The translations under genes were made by a program, and so were the position numbers. Below the pieces are notes generated by a model. That model ran no database searches. It was given only the letters and a program-made list of their open reading frames with translations, and had not been told where the DNA came from. Below are positions 8,722 to 17,062 of a stretch of 64,000 nt of DNA, one piece after another; position 1 is the stretch's first letter, and the number at the start of each line of letters is the position of its first letter. The stretch is from Streptomyces sp. R302 (GTDB lineage Bacteria > Actinomycetota > Actinomycetes > Streptomycetales > Streptomycetaceae), in assembly GCF_012927245.1 (NCBI RefSeq), contig NZ_JABBGE010000008.1, forward strand, positions 1 to 64,000. The letters run 5' to 3'.

Positions 8722-9537
8722 GTGGCAGGAGTGGCACGCCGCCGACTCGACGCCGAGCTCGTCCGGCGCAAACTCGCCCGCTCGCGCGAGCACGCCGGCC
8801 AGCTGATCGCCGCCGGCCGGGTGACCGTCGGCAAGACCGTCGCCACCAAGTCCGCCACCCAGGTCGAGACCGCCGCGGCGATCGTCGTCTCCCAGGACGA
8901 CTCCGACCCCGACTACGTCTCGCGCGGCGGCCACAAGCTCGCCGGCGCCTTCGCGGCCTTCGTCCCGCTCGGGCTCGCCGTCGAGGGCCGCCGGGCGCTC
9001 GACGCCGGCGCCTCCACCGGCGGCTTCACCGACGTGCTGCTGCGCGCGGGCGCCGCACACGTCGTCGCCGTCGACGTCGGCTACGGACAGCTCGCCTGGT
9101 CGCTCCAGAGCGACGAGCGGGTCACCGTCAAGGACCGCACCAACGTGCGCGAGTTGACATTGGACGCCATCGACGGAATCCCCGTCGACCTCGTCGTCGG
9201 CGACCTCTCCTTCATCCCGCTGGGCCTCGTGCTGCCCGCGCTCGCCGCCTGCACCGCACCCGGCGCCGACCTCGTCCTGATGGTGAAACCGCAGTTCGAG
9301 GTGGGTAAGGAGCGGCTCGGCTCCGGCGGCGTCGTGCGCAGCGCCGAGCTGCGCGCCGACGCCGTGAAGAACGTCGCACGGCAGGCGGCCGAGCTGGGGC
9401 TGGGCGTGCTCGGCGTCACCGCGAGCCCGCTGCCCGGGCCGTCCGGGAACGTCGAGTACTTTCTGTGGCTGCGGGCCGGGGCGCCCGCACTCGATCCGGC
9501 GGATGTCGACCGAGCCGTGGCGGAGGGACCTCGTTGA
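8722..9537 (+). CDS. tlyA: TlyA family rRNA 2'-O-methyltransferase
   Basis: 271 residues, GTG start with AGGAG 11 nt upstream. The N-terminal S4 RNA-binding domain ('RRRLDAELVRRKLARSREHA', then 'GRVTVGKT') is followed by 'SRGGHKLAGAF' and the FtsJ-like SAM-binding motif 'LDAGASTGGFTDVLL' near residue 93. 'VGDLSFIPL' and 'VKPQFEVGKERL' supply other catalytic-core residues. In mycobacteria TlyA 2'-O-methylates C1409 of 16S and C1920 of 23S rRNA, which affects capreomycin sensitivity; the same activity is expected here. It ends in a TTGA overlap with nadK. Confidence 0.92.
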   Translation: MAGVARRRLDAELVRRKLARSREHAGQLIAAGRVTVGKTVATKSATQVETAAAIVVSQDDSDPDYVSRGGHKLAGAFAAFVPLGLAVEGRRALDAGASTGGFTDVLLRAGAAHVVAVDVGYGQLAWSLQSDERVTVKDRTNVRELTLDAIDGIPVDLVVGDLSFIPLGLVLPALAACTAPGADLVLMVKPQFEVGKERLGSGGVVRSAELRADAVKNVARQAAELGLGVLGVTASPLPGPSGNVEYFLWLRAGAPALDPADVDRAVAEGPR

Positions 9538-10451
9538 CAGAGACAGCGGCACCACAGGAACCACGTACCGTCCTGCTGCTCGCGCACACGGGCCGGCCGG
9601 CCGCCGTGCGCAGCGCCGAACTCGTCGTCCTGGGGCTGCTGCGCAGCGGCATCGGCGTCCGTGTCCTGGAGGCGGAGGCGGCCGACCTGCCGCTGCCGCC
9701 CTCCGTGGAGCGGATCCCGGACGAGTGCCCCGAGGCGCTCGACGGCTGCGAACTGATCATCGTCCTCGGCGGTGACGGGACGCTGCTGCGCGGCGCCGAG
9801 TTCTCCCGCGCCTCGGGCGTGCCGATGCTCGGCGTCAACCTCGGCCGGGTCGGCTTCCTCGCCGAGGCCGAGCGCGACGACCTCGACAAGGTCGTCGACC
9901 GGGTCGTCACCAAGGCGTACGAGGTCGAGGAGCGGATGACCCTCGACGTCGCCGTCTACCAGAACGGCGACACGCTGCACCGCGACTGGGCGCTCAACGA
10001 GGCGGCCGTCCAGAAGGTGTCCCCGGAGCGGATGCTGGAGGTCGTCCTCGCCATCGACGGACGCCCGGTGACCGGCTTCGGCTGCGACGGGGTGATCTGC
10101 GCGACGCCGACCGGTTCGACCGCGTACGCCTTCTCGGCCGGCGGCCCGGTCGTCTGGCCCGAGGTGGAGGCGCTGCTCATGGTGCCGATCGGGGCGCACG
10201 CGCTCTTCGCCAAGCCGCTCGTCACCACGCCCGAATCCGTCCTCGCCGTCGAGGTCGAGCCGCACACCCCGCACGGGGTGCTGTGGTGCGACGGGCGGCG
10301 GACCGTCGAGCTGCCGGCCGGTGCCCGGGTCGAGGTCCGGCGCGGCGCCGTCCCCGTCCGGCTCGCCCGGCTCCACCACGCCTCCTTCACCGACCGGCTC
10401 GTCGCCAAGTTCGCGCTGCCGGTCTCCGGCTGGCGGGGCGCGCCCCACTGA
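9534..10451 (+). CDS. nadK: NAD kinase
   Basis: 305 residues. The TTG start lies in the TTGA overlap with tlyA and has a 'ggaggg' ribosome-binding site; an upstream in-frame start would be buried in tlyA. The family motif 'LGGDGTLLRGAEF' lies near residue 79, with 'GVNLGRVGFLAE', 'LNEAAVQK' and 'TPTGSTAYAFSAGGPV' as the NAD-binding and active-site segments. It phosphorylates NAD to NADP. It is translationally coupled to tlyA, with recN next, as in other actinobacteria. Confidence 0.95.
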   Translation: MTETAAPQEPRTVLLLAHTGRPAAVRSAELVVLGLLRSGIGVRVLEAEAADLPLPPSVERIPDECPEALDGCELIIVLGGDGTLLRGAEFSRASGVPMLGVNLGRVGFLAEAERDDLDKVVDRVVTKAYEVEERMTLDVAVYQNGDTLHRDWALNEAAVQKVSPERMLEVVLAIDGRPVTGFGCDGVICATPTGSTAYAFSAGGPVVWPEVEALLMVPIGAHALFAKPLVTTPESVLAVEVEPHTPHGVLWCDGRRTVELPAGARVEVRRGAVPVRLARLHHASFTDRLVAKFALPVSGWRGAPH

Positions 10452-10510
10452 CCACCCCGAGGTGGGGGTGATGTCGCGTCCCGGCACGGAAACCTCGTAT
10501 GGTCTGGGGC

Positions 10511-12250
10511 GTGCTGGAGGAGATGCGGATACGGTCGCTCGGGGTCATCGACGACGCGGTGGTCGAGCTGTCGCCCGGCTTCACCGCGGTGACCGGTGAG
10601 ACCGGTGCGGGCAAGACCATGGTCGTCACGAGCCTGGGGCTGCTGCTCGGCGGCCGGGCCGACCCGGCCCTCGTACGGATCGGGGCGGGATCGGCGGTCG
10701 TCGAGGGGCGGATCACCCTGCCGCCCGGCGCGCCCGCCGCGGCGCGGGCCCGGGAGGCCGGGGCGGAGCTCGACGAGGGCGCCCTGCTCGTGACCCGCAC
10801 CGTCTCCGCCGAGGGGCGCTCACGGGCCCACCTCGGCGGGCGTTCGGTGCCCGTCGGGCTGCTCGCCGAGCTCGCCGACGAACTCGTCGCCGTCCACGGC
10901 CAGACCGACCAGCAGGGCCTGCTGAAGCCCGCTCGGCAGCGCGGCGCGCTCGACCGGTACGCCGGCGAGGCCGTCTCCGGTCCGCTCGCCGCCTACGGCG
11001 AGGCGTACCGCCGGCTGCGGGCCGTCACCACCGAGCTGGACGAGATCACCACCCGGGCACGTGAGCGAGCCCAGGAGGCCGATCTGCTGCGCTTCGGGCT
11101 CGCCGAGATCGAGGCGGTCGCGCCGCGGGCCGGTGAGGACGAGGAGCTGGCCGCCGAGGCCGAGCGGCTCGGGCACGCCGAGGCGCTGGCCTCCGCCGCG
11201 GCGCTCGCGCACGCCGCGCTCGCCGGGAACCCGGAGGACCCCGAGTCCGTCGACGCGACCACGCTGGTCGGCGGTGCGGGCCGGGCCCTGGAGGCCGTAC
11301 GGTCGCACGACCCGGCGCTCGCGGCGCTCGCCGACCGGGCGGGGGAGATCTCCATCCTGCTCGCCGACGTGGCGCAGGAGCTCGCCGGGTACGCGGACGA
11401 TCTGGACGCCGATCCGCTGCGGCTCGCCGCGGTCGAGGAGCGGCGGGCCGCGCTCACCCAGCTCACCCGGAAGTACGGCGAGTCCGTCACGGCCGTCCTG
11501 GCCTGGGCGGAGGAGAGCGCGGAGCGGCTCGGGGAGCTCGACGGCGACGACGAGCGGATCGGGGAGCTGACCGCCGAGCGGGACCGGCTCCGCGACGAGC
11601 TGTCCGTCCTCGCGCAGCGGCTCACCGACGCCCGCGCGGAGGCCGCGGACCGGTTCGCCTCGGCGGTCACCGCCGAGCTGGCCTCGCTCGCCATGCCGCA
11701 CGCGCGCGTGTCCTTCGACATCCGGCAGACCGAGGCGGCCGAGGAGGCGAACGGCGTCCGGGTCGACGGGCGGTGGCTCGCGTACGGGCCGTCCGGCGTC
11801 GACGAGGTCGAACTGCTGCTCGCCCCGCACCCCGGCGCGCCGCCCCGGCCCATCGCCAAGGGCGCGTCCGGTGGTGAGCTGTCACGGGTCATGCTCGCCG
11901 TCGAGGTGGTCTTCGCCGGGGTCGACCCGGTGCCGACCTACCTCTTCGACGAGGTCGACGCGGGCGTCGGCGGCAAGGCGGCGGTGGAGATCGGCCGCCG
12001 GCTCGCCAAGCTGGCCCGTACCGCGCAGGTCGTCGTCGTCACCCACCTGCCGCAGGTGGCCGCCTTCGCCGACCGGCAGCTCCTGGTGGAGAAGACCAAC
12101 GACGGCTCGGTGACCCGCTCGGGCGTCACCGTCCTGGAGGGCGAGGAGCGGGTCCGCGAACTCTCCCGCATGCTCGCGGGCCAGGAGGACTCCGAGACCG
12201 CCCGCGCCCACGCGGAGGAACTCCTGGCGGCGGCCAGGGCGGACGCCTGA
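10511..12250 (+). CDS. recN: DNA repair protein RecN
   Basis: 579 residues from the GTG at 10511 (VLEEMRIRSLGVIDDAVVEL). A -10-like TATGGT (10498–10503) ends 7 nt upstream with no usable Shine-Dalgarno, so the start looks leaderless. It is an SMC-like ATPase for double-strand-break repair. Walker A 'TGETGAGKTMVV' is near residue 30, a long coiled coil fills the middle (about 150–370), the signature 'GASGGELSRVMLA' is near 450, and Walker B 'TYLFDEVDAGVGG' near 476. The D-loop/H region 'VVTHLPQVAAFA' follows. Length is normal for RecN. Confidence 0.95.
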   Translation: MLEEMRIRSLGVIDDAVVELSPGFTAVTGETGAGKTMVVTSLGLLLGGRADPALVRIGAGSAVVEGRITLPPGAPAAARAREAGAELDEGALLVTRTVSAEGRSRAHLGGRSVPVGLLAELADELVAVHGQTDQQGLLKPARQRGALDRYAGEAVSGPLAAYGEAYRRLRAVTTELDEITTRARERAQEADLLRFGLAEIEAVAPRAGEDEELAAEAERLGHAEALASAAALAHAALAGNPEDPESVDATTLVGGAGRALEAVRSHDPALAALADRAGEISILLADVAQELAGYADDLDADPLRLAAVEERRAALTQLTRKYGESVTAVLAWAEESAERLGELDGDDERIGELTAERDRLRDELSVLAQRLTDARAEAADRFASAVTAELASLAMPHARVSFDIRQTEAAEEANGVRVDGRWLAYGPSGVDEVELLLAPHPGAPPRPIAKGASGGELSRVMLAVEVVFAGVDPVPTYLFDEVDAGVGGKAAVEIGRRLAKLARTAQVVVVTHLPQVAAFADRQLLVEKTNDGSVTRSGVTVLEGEERVRELSRMLAGQEDSETARAHAEELLAAARADA

Positions 12251-12601
12251 GGGCGCCCGCTCCTGCGCGGGGGCTTCCCGCGCGGAGCCCGGTCTGTCGG
12301 GATCCGCGTGAGGGGGGTGCCGGGCGGGCCGGGCGCGCGCGGGGACTTCCCCTGCGGGGCCGGTCTGCGGGGATCTGCGTGTGCCGGGATCTGCCTGTGC
12401 CCGGGATCCGCGTGTGCCGGGATCCGCGTGAGGCGGGCGAGGGTGGGCCGAGGGGGCGCGCGGGGTTTCCCGTGCGCTCGCTCGGACGGGTGAATCTCGG
12501 GGTGGGGCCGTGCGACCGGCGCCCGGCGGGGCGGGGAACGTCGCGGTGTCGGTGCCGGAACGTGCGTACGGGTGGCCGCCGGGGCTGGCATCCTTGGGCG
12601 C
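12251..12601. other. Intergenic region with short direct repeats and hairpins
   Basis: 351 bp between recN and the GT4 gene, with no convincing gene. A hairpin GCGCGGG–ggctt–CCCGCGC just past the recN stop could act as its terminator. Variants of the same 'gcgcgcgggg..ttccc' unit recur near 12335 and 12457. A tandem run of 'gggatcygcstgtgcc' units occupies 12370–12432. Confidence 0.7.
12370..12432. repeat. 16–17 bp tandem repeat (GGGATCYGCSTGTGCC)
   Basis: Four units start at 12370, 12386, 12403 and 12419 (period 16, 17, 16), and an isolated fifth starts at 12299. The array is non-coding and lies between recN and the glycosyltransferase gene. Confidence 0.8.
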
Positions 12602-13693
12602 GTGACACAGCTCCGTACGGTCCAAGTGCTGGGCGGCGGCAGCGCGGGCAGCAGCGCTCACGTCAGATCACTTGCCTCGGGGCTGGTGGCGAGGGGCGTC
12701 CGGGTGACCGTCTGCGCTCCGGCCGAACTCGACCGCCTCTACGACTACTCCGGGGTCGGCGCGCACGTCGTGCCGCTGGCGCGCCGCAACGACCCGGCGA
12801 CCGTCGGCGTGCTCCGCAACGCCTGCATCGGCGCCGATGTCGTCCACGCGCACGGACTGCACGCCTCCGTACGGGCCGCGCTCGCCGTCTCCGGCGCCGT
12901 CGGGCCCGCCCGCACCCCGCTCGTCACCACCTGGCACGGGCGGCCGTACGCCGACGGGCCCACGGCAGGACTCGTACGGCTCCTGGAGCGGCGGACCGTA
13001 CGGGCGGCGGCCGTCGTCCTCGGCACCTCCTCCGAACTCGTCGACCGGGCCCGGCGGCGCGGGGCGCGCGACGCCCGGCTCGCCCCCGTCACCGTGCCCG
13101 CCGCGGGCGGGCCCGTCTGCCTCCACGACGGCAAGGCCCGCGCCGAACTCGGCGCCGTCGACCGGCCGCTGCTCATGGCCGTCGGCGCGCTCGAACCCGG
13201 ACGGGGATACGGGACGCTGCTCGACGCGGCGCGGGAGTGGCAGGAGCTGGAGCCGCAGCCGCTGCTCGTCATCGCCGGCGAGGGGCGCGACCGGGCCGCG
13301 CTGCAGCGGCGGATCGTGGCGGAGGGGCTCGCCGTGCGGCTCATCGGGCGCCGCGACGACATCGCCGAACTCCTCGCCGCGGCGGACGTCGCGGTGCTGC
13401 CGTCGCGCTGGGAGTCCCGGTCCCTGCTCGCGCAGGAGGCGCTGCGGCTCGGCGTGCCGCTGGTCGCCACGGCCGTCGGAGGCGTACCGGAACTCGTCGG
13501 CGACGCGGCGGAGCTGGTGCCGTACGGGGACGCGGAGGCGCTCGCGGCGGCGGTGCGGGGGCTGCTCGCCGACGCGGAGCGGCGGATGGACCTCGCGGCG
13601 GCGGGGCGGGTGCAGGCGGGGACGTGGCCCACGGAGGACGACACGATCGCCCACGTCCTGAGCGTGTACGACGAACTCGCGGCGACGCGCTAG
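12602..13693 (+). CDS. GT4-family glycosyltransferase
   Basis: 363 residues from the GTG at 12602. It has a GT-B fold: the N-terminal nucleotide-like loop is 'VLGGGSAGSSAHVRSLASGL', acceptor-side residues include 'DVVHAHGLHASVRAAL', and the C-terminal donor-binding domain has 'VGALEPGRGYGTLLDAA', 'VIAGEGRDRAALQRRI' and the E-x7-E motif 'WESRSLLAQEALRLGVP'. It probably transfers a sugar from a nucleotide sugar to a cell-envelope or phosphatidylinositol-type acceptor; neither donor nor acceptor can be read. A gene at this position beside recN is common in Streptomyces. Confidence 0.88.
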   Translation: MTQLRTVQVLGGGSAGSSAHVRSLASGLVARGVRVTVCAPAELDRLYDYSGVGAHVVPLARRNDPATVGVLRNACIGADVVHAHGLHASVRAALAVSGAVGPARTPLVTTWHGRPYADGPTAGLVRLLERRTVRAAAVVLGTSSELVDRARRRGARDARLAPVTVPAAGGPVCLHDGKARAELGAVDRPLLMAVGALEPGRGYGTLLDAAREWQELEPQPLLVIAGEGRDRAALQRRIVAEGLAVRLIGRRDDIAELLAAADVAVLPSRWESRSLLAQEALRLGVPLVATAVGGVPELVGDAAELVPYGDAEALAAAVRGLLADAERRMDLAAAGRVQAGTWPTEDDTIAHVLSVYDELAATR

Positions 13694-13726
13694 CACACCG
13701 GACGGCGCCCTTGCCGGCCCACAGAC

Positions 13727-15352
13727 CTACGGCGTGTGCCGCCGCGCCCTGAGCGCCAGTGACAGGGCCAGGACCGTCTGGGGGTCGTCGAGGTCCGTGC
13801 CGAGGAGTTCGGAGATGCGGGCCAGGCGGTTGTAGAGGGTCTGGCGGTTGAGGTGGAGCTCGCGGGCCGTCTCCGCCTTGCGGCCCGCGTGCGCCAGGTA
13901 CGTCTCCAGCGTGGGCAGGAGCGGCGGACGGGAAGCGCGGTCGTGGTCCCGGAGGGGGCCGATCGCGCGGTCGACGAAGGCCGCCAGGTCCGGGTGGTCG
14001 CGCAGCCGCCACAGCAGCAGGTCGATGTCGAGGCGCCGGGCGTCGTACCAGGGCCGGTCCGTCAGGCCCTGCGCCGCCGTCGCGGTCTCCGCCGCGTGCC
14101 GCAGGCCCGCCGACGCCGCCGCCCAGCCGCCGGCCATGCCGACCACCACGACCGGCGGGTGCGCGCCGGCGCCTTCGAGGCCGGCCCGTTCGACGCCGGC
14201 CCGCAGCGCCGCCGCGACCCGGTCCGCGACCGCCGTCCGCTCCGACTCCGAGCGCAGGCCCAGGAGGAGCGGGACGCGGCCCTCGACCGGGCGGACGCCG
14301 AGGAGGGCGGGGACGCCGACGGCGGCCAGCTCCTCGTGGACGGCGCGGGCGAGCAGCGCCCAGCTGCCGGAGGGGGAGAGTTCGGGGGCGAGCCGCATGA
14401 CGACGGGGAGCAGCGGGCCGTCGCCGGGGCGGAAACCGAGGACGCGGGCCTGCGCCGGGGCGTCCTCGGCCGAGATCCGGCCCTCCGCCAGGTCGGTCAG
14501 GAAGTCGCCGCGGCCCCGGGCCGCCAGCTCCTCCTCCTGCCGGGCCTGCATGAGGACGACGGCGAGGAGGCCCGCCGCCCGCTCGGCGGCCATCCGGTGG
14601 ACGGGGGAGAGGGCGCCGGAGACCGCGAGGAGGACGAGACGGGCCCGCACCGAACCCGTGCCGGGGCCTCCCCCGCCGGGGACGTCGACGAGGACCGTGC
14701 CGGTCGGCGGACCGGACTCGCGGGCGGCGCGCTGGCCGCGGAGCCCGTCCCAGACCTGGAGCGGGTCGGCGGGCCCGGACTCGGTGCCCGCCGCGTACAG
14801 GAGCTGTCCCTCGGCGGTCTCCAGGAAGACCGGGTTCGCGGCGAAGTCGGAGAGGATCCGCAGGACCTGGGGCACCCCGCCGCCGCCGAGGAGCGCCTCG
14901 GTGCACTGCCGGTGGACCTCCTCGGCCCGTCGCTGGAGCGCGTAGTGGCCGTTGACGATCTCGGTGTGGATCTCCTCCGTGACGGCGACGAAGGGGACCT
15001 CGCGGTGGAGCTGGACGAGCGGCAGCCCGGCGGCCCGCGCGGTCTCCACTATCGTCGCCGGCAGGCGGGCGAAGCGCGGGCCGAGCTCGACGACGAGGGC
15101 GGCGATGCCGCGGTCGGCGAGGCGGCGGACGAAGGCCCGCTGCTCGGCCGGGCGGGTGCCGAGGCCCAGGCCGGTCGTCAGCAGCAGCTCGCCGCCCTTC
15201 AGCAGGGACGCGATGTTGGGCACCTCGCCGGCGTGCACCCAGCGCACGGTCCGCTGGAGCCGGTCCGCCCCGGCGACGACCTCCGGAAGGCCGCTGCGGA
15301 GCCCCGGCAGTTCGAGTGCCCGTTGTACGGTGATGCCGCCCTGCGTGTCCAT
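13727..15352 (-). CDS. PucR family transcriptional regulator
   Basis: 541 residues from the ATG at 15352 (MDTQGGITVQRALEL). The N-terminal PucR domain (about 8–125) includes 'VRWVHAGEVPNIASLLKGGE'. A central GGDEF-like degenerate region follows, and the C-terminal HTH_30 motif is 'TARELHLNRQTLYNRLARI' near residue 505. PucR proteins sense purine, amine or amino-acid metabolites and usually activate adjacent catabolic genes. It is transcribed divergently from the permease and amine oxidase genes (160-bp shared promoter region), which makes those genes its likely targets. Confidence 0.9.
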   Translation of the reverse strand: MDTQGGITVQRALELPGLRSGLPEVVAGADRLQRTVRWVHAGEVPNIASLLKGGELLLTTGLGLGTRPAEQRAFVRRLADRGIAALVVELGPRFARLPATIVETARAAGLPLVQLHREVPFVAVTEEIHTEIVNGHYALQRRAEEVHRQCTEALLGGGGVPQVLRILSDFAANPVFLETAEGQLLYAAGTESGPADPLQVWDGLRGQRAARESGPPTGTVLVDVPGGGGPGTGSVRARLVLLAVSGALSPVHRMAAERAAGLLAVVLMQARQEEELAARGRGDFLTDLAEGRISAEDAPAQARVLGFRPGDGPLLPVVMRLAPELSPSGSWALLARAVHEELAAVGVPALLGVRPVEGRVPLLLGLRSESERTAVADRVAAALRAGVERAGLEGAGAHPPVVVVGMAGGWAAASAGLRHAAETATAAQGLTDRPWYDARRLDIDLLLWRLRDHPDLAAFVDRAIGPLRDHDRASRPPLLPTLETYLAHAGRKAETARELHLNRQTLYNRLARISELLGTDLDDPQTVLALSLALRARRHTP

Positions 15353-15511
15353 GGGCGGACGGTATCGCCCGCCGTGTTTCCCGGACATCACCCGATCGTC
15401 AACCAGTCGGACAGTTCGTACAACGGACCGGCAACTCGTCGTGCCGTGGCGGGAATTGTGTGACCACCTGTCGCTTGTGGCCTACATCACTTCCGAGGAT
15501 GCTCTCGCGCC

Positions 15512-17035
15512 ATGGCAGACACCTCCAGCACGGGGCGGGCGCCCCGCGTCGACCGGCTCAAGGCGAACTCCGTCGGGCTCGTCGGCGTCGTCTTCATGGC
15601 CGTGGCCACCGCCGCGCCGATCACCGCGATGACCGGAAACCTCCCCATCGCCGTCGGCTTCGGCAACGGCACCGGCGCGCCCGCCGGCTACCTCTTCGCC
15701 ACCCTCGTCCTCACCGTCTTCTCCGTCGGCTACGTGGCCATGGCCAAGCGGATCACCGCCGCCGGGGCCTTCTACGGCTACATCTCGCACGGCCTCGGCC
15801 GGATCGCCGGCATGGCCTCCGGCATGCTCGCCGTCCTCGCGTACATCGTCTTCGAGGCGTCCATCGTCGGCGTCTTCTCCTACTTCGCGAAGACCACCGT
15901 CGCCGACCAGCTCGGCGCCGACCTGCCGTGGATCCTCTACGCGGCCGCCATGCTGGCCGTCACCGCCGTCCTGTCGTACTTCGACATCAACCTGACCGCC
16001 AAGGCCCTCGGCGTCATGCTCATCGCGGAGATCGCCGTCCTCTTCGCGGTCGCCACCGCCGTCCTCATCCACGGCGGCGGCCCCGACGGCATCCCCGTCG
16101 AGCCCGTCAACCCGAAGAACGCCTTCACCGGCGCCTCCGCCGGGCTCGGCCTCTTCTTCGCCTTCTGGTCCTGGGTCGGCTTCGAGTCGACCGCCATGTA
16201 CGGCGAGGAGTCCCGCGACCCCAAGCGGGTCATCCCCCGCGCCACCCTGATCTCCGTCATCGGCGTCGGCCTCTTCTACATCTACGTCTCCTGGATGGCG
16301 ATCGCCGGCAACGGCCTCGCCGGCTCGGTGGAGCTGTCGTCCTCCGCCAGCCCGCTCGACCTCTTCTTCGCGCCCACCAGGACCTTCATCGGCGCCTGGG
16401 CCGTCGACGCCTTCCAGTGGCTGCTGCTCACCGGCTCCTTCGCCTGCGGCATGGCCTTCCACCAGTGCGCCTCGCGCTACCTCTACGCCATCGGCCGCGA
16501 GGGCTTCCTCCACCCGGCCCTCGGCCGCACCCACCCGAAGCACGGCTCCCCGTACCTCGCCTCCTTCGCGCAGAGCGCCATCGCCGTCGCCCTCGTCGGC
16601 GCCTTCTGGCTCACCGGCCAGGACCCCTACATCCACCTCTACACGCTGCTCGCGATCCTCGGCACGATGGCGATCCTCATCGTGCAGACGCTCTGCTCCT
16701 TCGCCGTCATCGGCTACTTCCGCAGGAACCACCCCGAGGACCGGCACTGGTTCAGGACCCTCACCGCGCCCCTCCTCGGCGGCATCGGCATGACCGTCGT
16801 CGTCGTCCTGCTCGTCGTCAACATGGAGACGGCGGCCGGGCTCGCCGCCGACTCCCTCTTCTTCGCGGCGATCCCGTGGATCGTCGGCGGGGTCTTCCTC
16901 GGCGGCCTCGCCCTCGGCCTCTACCTCAGGGCCAGGCGGCCGGAGCGGTACGAGATCATCGGCCGGATCGTCCTGGAGGACGCCGCCGAACGCGACGACG
17001 AGCAGGCGGAGCCCGTCACCGCAGCCCACAGCTGA
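15512..17035 (+). CDS. APC family amino acid/amine permease
   Basis: 507 residues, about 12 predicted membrane helices. The amino acid-polyamine-organocation superfamily pattern is visible in 'LKANSVGLVGVVFMAVATAA', 'GAFYGYISHGLGRIAG' and 'SWVGFESTAMYGEESRDPKR'. A hydrophilic C-terminus follows residue about 480. It lies divergent from the PucR regulator and 27 bp upstream of a flavin amine oxidase, so it most likely brings in an amine or amino acid that the oxidase then oxidises. Confidence 0.9.
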   Translation: MADTSSTGRAPRVDRLKANSVGLVGVVFMAVATAAPITAMTGNLPIAVGFGNGTGAPAGYLFATLVLTVFSVGYVAMAKRITAAGAFYGYISHGLGRIAGMASGMLAVLAYIVFEASIVGVFSYFAKTTVADQLGADLPWILYAAAMLAVTAVLSYFDINLTAKALGVMLIAEIAVLFAVATAVLIHGGGPDGIPVEPVNPKNAFTGASAGLGLFFAFWSWVGFESTAMYGEESRDPKRVIPRATLISVIGVGLFYIYVSWMAIAGNGLAGSVELSSSASPLDLFFAPTRTFIGAWAVDAFQWLLLTGSFACGMAFHQCASRYLYAIGREGFLHPALGRTHPKHGSPYLASFAQSAIAVALVGAFWLTGQDPYIHLYTLLAILGTMAILIVQTLCSFAVIGYFRRNHPEDRHWFRTLTAPLLGGIGMTVVVVLLVVNMETAAGLAADSLFFAAIPWIVGGVFLGGLALGLYLRARRPERYEIIGRIVLEDAAERDDEQAEPVTAAHS

Positions 17036-17062
17036 CCCCTCGTCCCCCCCCAGGAGCGCCCC

